In this document: positions 12,489 to 20,020 of the stretch, piece by piece | Layout of the letters: the number at the start of each line of letters is the position of its first letter | How positions within the stretch are numbered: the stretch's first letter is position 1 | DNA from: CAIXLI01 sp964587125 | GTDB taxonomy: Bacteria; Pseudomonadota; Alphaproteobacteria; UBA9219 | Length of the DNA stretch: 22,319 nucleotides | Direction of reading: 5' to 3' | Assembly: GCA_964587125.1 (NCBI GenBank) | Contig: CAZPKC010000024.1 | Span: 1-22,319, forward strand | Position numbers and translations under genes: made by a program | Notes under the pieces: generated by a model | What the model saw: only the letters and a program-made list of their open reading frames with translations | Told to the model about the DNA's origin: nothing | Databases searched by the model: none

Positions 12489-13412
12489 TGTCCAGACCGG
12501 AATGCCCATCTTGCGGGCTTTGTCGGCGAGGTTCTGGGCGATGCCGGAACCGGGGAAGGCGATGAGGCCAATAGGCAAGGCTTCGAGCAAAGCGTCATTG
12601 CGCTTGAACGGTGCCGCGTTCTTATGGCGGTTCCAGTCGGGCTTGAAGACGATCTGCGGAACTTTGCGATTGTCGGCCCAGCAGGCGGCGATGCGCTCGG
12701 CGCCTTTGGGCGATCCGCCGTGGATCAGCACCATGTCGGAATGTTTGGAGCGTACTTTGTCGAGCGCGTCCCAGATGCGGCTGGTGTCGTTGCATTCCAC
12801 GCCGCCGGTGAAGGCGATGCGCGGCCCGGCGGGCAACAACGGCTCAATCTCGGCGCGGCGCTTGGCGGCGATGAAATCGCGGCTGTCGATCAGGGATGCG
12901 GTCAGCGTCTTGCGGCTGGTCATCGAACCTGTGCGCGGACGCCAGGCGGAGCCGGTGATTGCCTCGTAGCGTTCGGAGGCGATGTCTCGGAAGGCCTCGA
13001 AGGCGTCGCGGCGTTCGACGAGCGCGATGCCCCGCGCCGTCAATCGCTCCAGCTCGACGGATTTGACCTCGGAGCCGTCCTGTTCGTCCTGCAATCGGCG
13101 TTGCGCCCGCTCGTTGTCATCGAGCGCGCGGTCGAGACCGGCGATCTTGCGGTGGAACAGATACGCGAACGACCAGAGAACATCGTCGAGATCACTCTCA
13201 AGCGACGTGTCGGCCAGAAGGCCTGACAGGGCTTCAACGCAGGTTGCGATTTCCTGCTCGGCGCGGTCGGCATCGGGCATGGGTCGCGGGTCGGGTTCGT
13301 CGCCCTGCGGACGATAGCCGTAAAGCTGCAATTCATCGAGAAGATGCGCGGTCGGCGAGACGGCGTGAGGCGGTTCGTCGTGGGAGTCGGAATGGGAATA
13401 AGCAAGCGTCAT
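12474..13412 (-). CDS. DUF2493 (SLOG-fold) plasmid protein
   Basis: The 312-residue protein has an N-terminal helical region (about 20-190) and a C-terminal DUF2493 domain (about 196-312) with RIAFTGG (198-204), VLIHGGSPKGAER (228-240) and IAFPGSGIAQNLADKA (284-299), glycine-rich nucleotide-ligand-type loops of the SLOG/DprA-LOG Rossmann fold. The role on plasmids is unknown; a nucleotide-sensing or ligand-processing function is suggested by the fold. AAGGAG lies 8 bases before ATG 13412, and an upstream in-frame ATG (13493) falls in structured non-coding DNA. Such genes are commonly near ParB/SBNO-type modules in alphaproteobacterial plasmids. Confidence 0.82.
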   Translation of the reverse strand: MTLAYSHSDSHDEPPHAVSPTAHLLDELQLYGYRPQGDEPDPRPMPDADRAEQEIATCVEALSGLLADTSLESDLDDVLWSFAYLFHRKIAGLDRALDDNERAQRRLQDEQDGSEVKSVELERLTARGIALVERRDAFEAFRDIASERYEAITGSAWRPRTGSMTSRKTLTASLIDSRDFIAAKRRAEIEPLLPAGPRIAFTGGVECNDTSRIWDALDKVRSKHSDMVLIHGGSPKGAERIAACWADNRKVPQIVFKPDWNRHKNAAPFKRNDALLEALPIGLIAFPGSGIAQNLADKARKMGIPVWTFDGA

Positions 13413-13433
13413 GGCGAGGTCTCCTTCGTTGTG

Positions 13434-13594
13434 AGGCCGCGCTTTCGCGGCCTTTCCGAGGATCGCCCGCCAGCGGATAAAGCGGTTTTGCACCCGCAGG
13501 GCCGCAACGCAGTGGAGGACGGCCTTTAGGCCGTTGCAAAGCCGCTTGACGCTGGCAGATCCCCCGCAAGGAAAGGCCGACGCGCGGCCCTTTT
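13434..13594. other. highly structured intergenic segment
   Basis: Between the primase stop and the DUF2493 start are several nested hairpins: AGGCCGCG/CGCGGCCT (13434-13453), ACGGCC/GGCCGT (13519-13534), and AAAGGCCG/CGGCCCTTT (13572-13593, one bulge). An imperfect long palindrome also joins 13461-13492 (GATC..GCCAGCG..AGCGG.TTTGCA) to 13535-13561. No convincing ORF lies here. It could be a terminator/attenuator array, a structured RNA or a cruciform site. Confidence 0.6.
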
Positions 13595-13608
13595 AACGGG
13601 AGACCTTG

Positions 13609-14655
13609 TTATGATGCTTGCAACGATTCCGACCCCGGCGAACCGTTTTCGCCTCGCCACCGTGCATCGGGAAAAAGAAAGCGTCGGCTATCGTCCGGGG
13701 CGAGTTGCGCCCCGATCCATTCCCGCAACCGATCCGCGCCAAGCGTGAGCAAATCCGCGTTGAAGTCCTCGGCTTTCGGCACGAGCGCGTGAACGGTGAC
13801 GATACCTTGGACATTTTCGCGCAAACGTTCCATCGCCAGTCGTCCGGCCTCGTCATTGTCACGCGCGACATAGAGCCGTTGCAACAACGGCGGCAGGATC
13901 AGGGCGGTGAGGTGCGCCGCCGAGAGCGCGGCGATGACCGGCATGTCGGGCATCGCGGTCGCAAGCGCCAGCGCGGTTTCGATACCTTCCGCCGCCGTCA
14001 GAACGTCACGAGCAACGCCGAACCGCACGCCATTGCCAAGAAGGCAGCCCATAGCGCGACGCGGGCAATCGACCTGCGCCTTGCCGCCTGTCGGGTCGAG
14101 CCATGTCCGATGAACGCCGGTAATCGCGCCGTCCAGGTCGGTCACGGCAGCGATCAGCGCGGGCCATGACTGGCGGCCAGACGGTGCGCGATAGTAGCAA
14201 CGCGGATGAAAGCGCAACGCGGCAATGTCATGCGGCAGGATGATGCCGCGACTTCGCAGATACGCTTCGGCCAGTGTGCCTCGAACCGGCTGCGACGCAG
14301 CGAACAAACGCCGCGCAGCGTCGGGTGAACCACTTGGTACAGGAGCTTCATGCCGTTTCTCAAGCGCAATTGGCAGACTGAGGAACTTTCGCGCTTCGTC
14401 AAGCGCAACGCGAAGGTCAAGCCCGCGATTAAGCGCGATGAGGTCGAGCAAATCGCCATATTCTCCGGTTGCGCCGTCCGCCCATTTCCCGGCGCGCGCG
14501 CCGGAGAGAAGAACGTAAAGGCTTTTCCCCGGATCGCCCTGAACATTACCACAATGCCAGTAGTGCCCATGACGGCGACCATTGGGAAGATAAAAGCGGC
14601 ACACCGCCTCGGCCTCCTGGCCGAGACGGTGCGCGAGATCGGCAGCGCAGGACAT
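13609..14655 (-). CDS. DUF7146/Toprim primase-like protein
   Basis: The 348-residue protein has a primase-like N-terminal part (HYWHCGNVQGDPGKSLYVLL, then GKWADGATGEYGDLLDLIAL, typical of plasmid/phage primase zinc-binding-like domains), a middle domain (about 125-200), and a C-terminal Toprim fold with EGIETALALA (223-232) and YVARDNDEAG (262-271), whose Glu and D-x-D acidic residues bind Mg2+. The first part lacks a full CHC2 zinc ligand set. Likely acts in plasmid replication or conjugative transfer DNA synthesis. ATG 14655 is 3 bases after the stop of the helicase gene, so the two are translationally coupled. Confidence 0.85.
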   Translation of the reverse strand: MSCAADLAHRLGQEAEAVCRFYLPNGRRHGHYWHCGNVQGDPGKSLYVLLSGARAGKWADGATGEYGDLLDLIALNRGLDLRVALDEARKFLSLPIALEKRHEAPVPSGSPDAARRLFAASQPVRGTLAEAYLRSRGIILPHDIAALRFHPRCYYRAPSGRQSWPALIAAVTDLDGAITGVHRTWLDPTGGKAQVDCPRRAMGCLLGNGVRFGVARDVLTAAEGIETALALATAMPDMPVIAALSAAHLTALILPPLLQRLYVARDNDEAGRLAMERLRENVQGIVTVHALVPKAEDFNADLLTLGADRLREWIGAQLAPDDSRRFLFPDARWRGENGSPGSESLQAS

Positions 14656-14658
14656 GGC

Positions 14659-17600
14659 TCATCCCCGCTCCGCGATTTCGGTGAGCGGCCAGCGGTCGAG
14701 AAGTTTCTCGAAGACCGACTTGCCGGTGTCACCAACGGGAACGAACAACCGCAGTTTCCATGCGATGATCTCGCCGAACAGACCTCGCGCCTTGAGACCA
14801 TCGACCATGCCGGACGTGAAGCCCGTCAGTTCGACGCGGTTCTCGTTCATCACGCGGCTGCGGCGCAGCGCGAGGTTGTCGGCGAGATGCGCCGTCACCT
14901 TGCCGTCGCCCACAAGTTCCCATGTCTGATCGGATGAGAGCTTTGGCGCGTCGATGCCGAGATTCTTGCAAACACCCTCGGCCTCGATAGGCGTCAGCAT
15001 ACGACCGATAACGCGCTCGCCGTCATCGGTCTGAAGCCGATAGACGCGCGCGTTCTTTTCCGGCAAGCGCCGCCAGATCGGCAACAGCAAGCCCGTCACC
15101 AGATGGAAGACACTCGTCGAAAACTCCGGTATTCCAGCAACTTCCGCATCCCATACTGACCGGAATCGGACTTCATCGGCTTCCTCCCAATGACTTTCCG
15201 TCAGTTCCGTCGCCGAGACATTGTCACGCTGCATAGGCCGCATGAGACGGACGCGCCGTTCGATACGCCCATCGTCGAGCATGAGGCTTGGCGCGGCGAC
15301 CTGCACGGCGGCGCGATGCGAGCGGCTGTTGACCAGCAGTCTGCCGCCCATCAACGTCACGGCTTCGTCCGACGCCATTGGCCGGTTGCGATCCTTGCGC
15401 TGGATCGTGAACAACCGCGTTTCCGCGCCGCTGTCGTGCTTCCATACGGTGCGGCGGTCGGTGACAATCAGGCTTTCGGCGCGGATTGTTTCCATCCCGG
15501 CATCGTGCGTCCCAGCTGCGATTGCCGCCTCGGTACGAGCGGCAAGCAAATCCTCGAACGCCGCGAACAGCGTGTTCTGCATGGATATGGGCAAGGCCAG
15601 CAATCGGTTGAGGAAGGTCGTGATCGGCGGCAGTTCCTCCTTCAGACCTCCGCCTTCAGCCATGAGCGACAATCCGGTAGCGTCCTCGAAACGCCGAAGC
15701 GAGCAATCCGGCACGCCGCCCTGCGAAAGCAGCATATAAAACTGTCGCAACGCCGCGCGCGCCTGTTCGCCTTCAAGATTGTCCTCAGCGCGGAACAGCC
15801 CTTGGCCACCCGTCTGCCGCTGTCCGCGCGTGATGGCGCCAAGGGTATCGAGACGCCGCGCTATCGTGGAGAGAAATCGCTTCTCGGCCTTCACGTCCGT
15901 GGTCATGGGCCGGAACAGCGGCGGCTGCGCCTGATTGGTCCGGTTCGAGCGTCCAAGTCCTTGAATAGCCGTGTCTGCTTTCCATCCAGCCTCCAGCAGA
16001 TAATGGACGCGCAGGCACCGGCTCTTGCATCCACGGTCGGCATGATAGCTGCGCCCCGTGCCGCCCGCGTCGGAGAAGACAAGAATACGCTTGTCATCGT
16101 CCATGAAGGACTGCGTTTCGGCGAGATTGGCGGATGGGGCACGATTTTCGACGCAGAGCCTGTCGTCTTTTCGCACGATGCGCCGCGAACGTCCCGTCAC
16201 CTCCGCCACTTTATCCGCGCCAAAATGCTGCACGATCTGATCGAGCGCACCAGGAACGGGATCGAGCATGGCGAGATGCTCGATCATCTTGTCGCGGGCT
16301 TCGACAGCTTCGCGGCATTGAACGGGATTGCCATCGGCATCATGGGCGGGGCGGGAACGGAGATTGCCTTCCTCGTCGGTGTAGGGTTCAAACAGCTGCG
16401 TCGGGAAGGCATGGCTCAGATAGCTGCCGACAATTTCACGCGGAGAAAGATCAACGGTCAGGTCATTCCATTCCTCAGCAGGGATTTCCGCAAGTTTGCG
16501 TTCCATAACCGCTTCGCCCGTGGAGACAAGTTGGATCACGGCGGCATGGCCCGCCGCGAGAACGGCCTCGACGCTCTTGACCAGCGTCGTCGTTTTCATC
16601 GAGGTCAGAAGATGCGAGAAGAACCGCTGTTTCGCGGACTCGAACGAGGATCGCGCTGCGGATTTGGCCTGACCGTTGAGCGTTCCCGTCGAACTGGAGA
16701 TGTTCGAGGCCTCAAGCGCCTTGGTCAGGTTTTGATGGATAACCTGAAACGCCTCGGCATAAGCGTCATAAATGGCGACCTGTTCGGGCGTCAACGGATG
16801 CTCGATGATTTCGACTTCCACGCCTTCGTAGGAGAGAGACCGCGCCATATAGAGGCCGAGAGCTTTCAAATCACGCGCCAACACCTCCATCGCCGCGACG
16901 CCGCCCGCTTCAACGGCTTGTACGAACTCGCTGCGGTTGGCGAAGGGAAAGTCTTCCCCGCCCCAAAGCCCCAACCGTTCCGCATAGGCAAGATTTCGCA
17001 CGTCTGTCGCGCCGGTCGCCGACACATAAACGATGCGAGCATCCGGCAAGGCGCGTTGCAGGCGGAGGCCAGCGCGTCCTTGCTGCGAGGGCATGACATC
17101 GCCGCGTTCGCCCTTGCCGCCTCCGGCATTGGCGAGCGCATGGGCTTCGTCAAACACGATCACGCCGTCGAAGTCTTTGCCAACCCAATCGACAATCTGT
17201 TGCAACCGCGATGCTTTGCCCTCGCGTTCGGCGGAACGCAGGGTGGCGTAGGTGCAGAACAGAATGCCTTCGCTCAAACGAATGGGCGTGCCCTGTTTGA
17301 AACGGGACAAGGGCTGGATCAGCAGCTTTTCCTGCCCAAGCGCCGACCAGTCGCGCTGCGCGTCCTCGATCAGCTTGTCGGATTTGGAAATCCACACGGC
17401 CTTGCGGCGGCCCTTAATCCAGTTATCGAGGATGATGCCCGCGACCTGCCGCCCTTTGCCGCAACCGGTGCCGTCGCCCAGAAACCAGCCGCGCCGAAAA
17501 CAAACAGCGTTTTCGGCATCTTCGGCGGCGGCGCTGATATTGTCGAAACTCTCATCGACCACCCACGATCCCGCCAAATGCCGCGCATGGGCTTCGCCCG

Positions 17601-19011
17601 CATAGATCACGCTTTCGATCTGGGCATCGGAAAGCACGTTATCGGCCATCAGATGTTCCGGCAGATGGGGGCGATAGGCAGGAACCGGCGGCGCGACCGA
17701 CGCCATCGCCGTGGATTGCACCAGCATGGTCGGATGCGGTTTCGCGTCAGGAATGCGGATCGAGCGCAGCGTGTAGCCCTCATACAGCGCGTCCGTCAGA
17801 TCGGCCTTTGCGTTCATGTCCCCTTCGGCGACGGCCTCGTAGGCCAGTTCAACGGCAACGGGCGCGCGCGAACAGGTGACGAGATTCAGCTCCGAAATGG
17901 CTGCGGAATGCGGCTTGTGCACAACCGGCGCTATGGTTCTGACGATTGCGATGGGCTTTGCCGCCTCGACAAGGCCGACCGCGCCGGAAACCGCCGCGCG
18001 CGGCGGGACATCAGCGATCACGCGCTCCAGCAAATCCACAGCTGTTGCAGCAATCGCCATAGACTGTGGCAAAGCATTCACGTCCGCGACCGGAACCTTG
18101 TCGATAACCGTCAGGCGCGTATCGAACGTCGTGCCGTGTTTCGCATAGACAGCGCCGCCAATGGCGCATGAGAAGCGGACAGTGCCGCCTTTCTCCTGAA
18201 TCTGAACGAACGCCGTGCGCCAGGCCGGATTGTCGGGAGAAAAGTTCGCGCCGGTGATGGCGACCAGACGACCGCCTTGCGCCAATCGCGCGAAGGCCGA
18301 GGCGATATGCCGGAACGCCGTATCCGTCATGCGCTGCGCGACGCGCAGAGTTGCGGAAAACGGCGGGTTCATCAGGACGACGGACGGCTTGATGCTGCCG
18401 TCAAGCCGGTCATGGATGCTCGCGGCGTCATGGGTTGTGATAAGGACATTGGGGAACAACCGCTTCAGCAACGCCGCGCGGACCTCGGCGATCTCGTTGA
18501 GCGCCAGCCGCGCGCGCATCGTCTCAGCGAAAATGGCGAGCATCCCCGTGCCAGCCGACGGCTCCAGCACGACATCATCCGCTGTGATACCGGCGGCAAA
18601 ACTGGCAATCAGTGCTAACGGCATTGGGGTGGAAAATTGCTGAAGCGCTTCGGACTCTTGCGTCCGGCACGTATGTGTGGGCAGTAAATCTGCCATGCGC
18701 GTCATCATGGCCAGAAGCGCGGCAGGCGACGCAGCGCGCGCCTGCATCGCCGAGCCGTATTTGCGGAGAAACAAGATTTGCGCGACCTCGCAGACCTCAT
18801 AAGCCGTTTTCCAGTTCCAGAAGCCTTCGGCGTCGGAACCGCCGAAGGCGGCTTCAAGTGCCGAACGCAGGACATTGGACGTAACAGGAACACCTTTTTC
18901 GAGGCAGACGAGGATCGGCGCGGCAGCTTGCAGGACACAAACGGCTGTGTCTTCGGGTGCGCGGAAGGGAACGGCTGCTTCGACTGCCGCTAGGGGAAGG
19001 ATCAGATTCAT
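14659..19011 (-). CDS. N6-methyltransferase / strawberry-notch-like helicase fusion
   Basis: The 1450-residue protein has two machines. The first (about 125-300) is a class I methyltransferase with VLEPSAGTGMLAIF (148-161, SAM site) and catalytic NPPF (215-218), as in adenine-N6 enzymes. The second (about 470-1450) is a superfamily-2 strawberry-notch NTPase/helicase: Walker A-like GDGTGCGKGRQ (512-522), DEAH (621-624), SATG (664-667), then the C-terminal helicase half with GGTGRSYHADRGC and QGLGRSNRTNQA. It probably acts on plasmid DNA; the fusion is known on alphaproteobacterial plasmids but its role is not established. GGAG precedes ATG 19011. Long open frames on the opposite strand (such as 15190-18171) are GC-driven shadows. 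Confidence 0.9.
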   Translation of the reverse strand: MNLILPLAAVEAAVPFRAPEDTAVCVLQAAAPILVCLEKGVPVTSNVLRSALEAAFGGSDAEGFWNWKTAYEVCEVAQILFLRKYGSAMQARAASPAALLAMMTRMADLLPTHTCRTQESEALQQFSTPMPLALIASFAAGITADDVVLEPSAGTGMLAIFAETMRARLALNEIAEVRAALLKRLFPNVLITTHDAASIHDRLDGSIKPSVVLMNPPFSATLRVAQRMTDTAFRHIASAFARLAQGGRLVAITGANFSPDNPAWRTAFVQIQEKGGTVRFSCAIGGAVYAKHGTTFDTRLTVIDKVPVADVNALPQSMAIAATAVDLLERVIADVPPRAAVSGAVGLVEAAKPIAIVRTIAPVVHKPHSAAISELNLVTCSRAPVAVELAYEAVAEGDMNAKADLTDALYEGYTLRSIRIPDAKPHPTMLVQSTAMASVAPPVPAYRPHLPEHLMADNVLSDAQIESVIYAGEAHARHLAGSWVVDESFDNISAAAEDAENAVCFRRGWFLGDGTGCGKGRQVAGIILDNWIKGRRKAVWISKSDKLIEDAQRDWSALGQEKLLIQPLSRFKQGTPIRLSEGILFCTYATLRSAEREGKASRLQQIVDWVGKDFDGVIVFDEAHALANAGGGKGERGDVMPSQQGRAGLRLQRALPDARIVYVSATGATDVRNLAYAERLGLWGGEDFPFANRSEFVQAVEAGGVAAMEVLARDLKALGLYMARSLSYEGVEVEIIEHPLTPEQVAIYDAYAEAFQVIHQNLTKALEASNISSSTGTLNGQAKSAARSSFESAKQRFFSHLLTSMKTTTLVKSVEAVLAAGHAAVIQLVSTGEAVMERKLAEIPAEEWNDLTVDLSPREIVGSYLSHAFPTQLFEPYTDEEGNLRSRPAHDADGNPVQCREAVEARDKMIEHLAMLDPVPGALDQIVQHFGADKVAEVTGRSRRIVRKDDRLCVENRAPSANLAETQSFMDDDKRILVFSDAGGTGRSYHADRGCKSRCLRVHYLLEAGWKADTAIQGLGRSNRTNQAQPPLFRPMTTDVKAEKRFLSTIARRLDTLGAITRGQRQTGGQGLFRAEDNLEGEQARAALRQFYMLLSQGGVPDCSLRRFEDATGLSLMAEGGGLKEELPPITTFLNRLLALPISMQNTLFAAFEDLLAARTEAAIAAGTHDAGMETIRAESLIVTDRRTVWKHDSGAETRLFTIQRKDRNRPMASDEAVTLMGGRLLVNSRSHRAAVQVAAPSLMLDDGRIERRVRLMRPMQRDNVSATELTESHWEEADEVRFRSVWDAEVAGIPEFSTSVFHLVTGLLLPIWRRLPEKNARVYRLQTDDGERVIGRMLTPIEAEGVCKNLGIDAPKLSSDQTWELVGDGKVTAHLADNLALRRSRVMNENRVELTGFTSGMVDGLKARGLFGEIIAWKLRLFVPVGDTGKSVFEKLLDRWPLTEIAERG

Positions 19012-19041
19012 AGAGTTATCTCCGGGATAAGGTTGAGGATC

Positions 19042-19077
19042 GAACCGGAAAAGACTCTCTCTTGTCCTTCCCGGTTC
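19042..19077 (-). promoter_or_regulatory. leader inverted repeat before the helicase gene
   Basis: GAACCGG (19042-19048) and CCGGTTC (19071-19077) flank a pyrimidine-rich stretch. On the minus strand it reads AAGGACAAGAGAGAGTCTTT then TCCGG, closely similar to the leader at 22112-22137 before the ParB gene. Possibly a shared operator. Confidence 0.45.
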
Positions 19078-19106
19078 ATCTCATCCCGGCTTCTCTCTCA
19101 CTCTTC

Positions 19107-19322
19107 TTACGTCGGAGGTCGGTACGCCTCGTAGGGATTTGCGTCCGCCAGATGGCCGAAGGGCGTGAACAGATAATCACCGTTCTCACGTCCCACGGCG
19201 CAGATGACGTAGCGCGGCACACCGGATTCAGCGTCTACACATTCCATCAGGGCAAGGTCTCCGTTTCCGGCAGCTTTGAGCATCGTCTCGAAGTTCGCGC
19301 GGGCATATTCGGGAATAGCCAT
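19107..19322 (-). CDS. DUF6117-family small plasmid protein
   Basis: The 71-residue protein MAIPEYARANFETMLKAAGN then GDLALMECVD...PRYVICAVGREN and FTPFGHLADANPYEAYRPP matches the DUF6117 pattern, including the C-terminal FGHLA-NPY signature. GGAGG lies 7 bases before the ATG and the gene starts 3 bases after the stop of the DUF7007 gene, so it is its operon partner. It is soluble, has no catalytic signature, and its function is unknown. Confidence 0.8.
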   Translation of the reverse strand: MAIPEYARANFETMLKAAGNGDLALMECVDAESGVPRYVICAVGRENGDYLFTPFGHLADANPYEAYRPPT

Positions 19323-19325
19323 GAT

Positions 19326-19937
19326 TCAGCCTCCCACATGAACGTGTTGATCGGACGACGCGCCGCGAAGTATCGCAAAGCTGCTTTGCCTCCCGTAAGG
19401 CGCGTGGCGTGTTTCGTCAATAACGAAGCCGAATGGCTTGCGTTGCCGGTATTCATCGTCGGAGACGAGAAACCGTCGTTCTCCGATTCCGTTTCGGGTG
19501 CCGCCGAGCGTTGCGATACACTCAACCATGCCGGGCTGTTGTTCCGATGTGATGGCGGAAATCACGATCCAGTCGCTGGCGTGTTCTTCGAGAAAACACC
19601 GCTCGTCCTTGATGAAGGATTCTCCGGGCGCAAGGGTTGTGCCCGTCAGGGACTCCCAGGCATCGGGATACCAGGTCTTGAGCGTCTGAATGGCCGAGGC
19701 GAGTTCCTCTTCCGGGAAGATGGCGGGGAAGGCGTAAACGACTTTGGCCCAAGCGCAATCCTCTTCGTACCATCCGCCGCGCTCGCGCAAGGCCGGAGGC
19801 ACCTGCGCGTTGCGGATACGGTCGAGCTTGAACCCGCCATGCGAGGACGTGTTGTAGAAAACGATGCCTTCGGCGTAGGTCTGCTCGTGGTCTGCCTTGC
19901 CCCATGGGGTATAAACGGGTTTGTCGTGGATAGTCAT
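19326..19937 (-). CDS. DUF7007-family plasmid protein
   Basis: The 203-residue protein has the N-terminal block TPWGKADHEQTYAEGIVFYN, then TSSHGGFKLD, GGWYEEDCAWAKV and WYPDAWESLTG, recurrent in DUF7007 proteins of rhizobial-type plasmids. GGAG with 8-base spacing precedes ATG 19937. A terminator-like hairpin separates it from the ParB gene. The second half (EHASDWIVISAITSEQQPGM...ETRHAPYG) is more variable. No catalytic motif is recognised and the role is unknown. Confidence 0.78.
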   Translation of the reverse strand: MTIHDKPVYTPWGKADHEQTYAEGIVFYNTSSHGGFKLDRIRNAQVPPALRERGGWYEEDCAWAKVVYAFPAIFPEEELASAIQTLKTWYPDAWESLTGTTLAPGESFIKDERCFLEEHASDWIVISAITSEQQPGMVECIATLGGTRNGIGERRFLVSDDEYRQRKPFGFVIDETRHAPYGRQSSFAILRGASSDQHVHVGG

Positions 19938-19961
19938 GTTCGTGTCTCCATAAAAGCAAAC

Positions 19962-19980
19962 GCCCGGCGCGAGGCCGGGC
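19962..19980 (-). terminator. hairpin terminator between ParB-like and DUF7007 genes
   Basis: GCCCGGC (19962-19968) pairs with GCCGGGC (19974-19980) over GCGAG. On the minus strand it is followed by GTTTGCTTTTA, a T-rich tail, just before the GGAG of the DUF7007 gene. Confidence 0.65.
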
Positions 19981-20020
19981 TGAGGTGTTGGGAACGGGTG
20001 ATAAGGATTGCGAAGCCGCG

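Noticed and set aside
13333..13569. 78-residue minus-strand frame between primase and DUF2493
   Set aside because: It lies over the nested hairpins, is extremely Arg/Pro-rich and overlaps the real DUF2493 start.
15190..18171. 993-residue open frame on the plus strand
   Set aside because: It is antisense to the helicase gene, whose motifs (SAGTG, NPPF, Walker A, DEAH) are all in place. The plus frame is Arg/His-rich with no domain, as expected from GC-rich codon bias.
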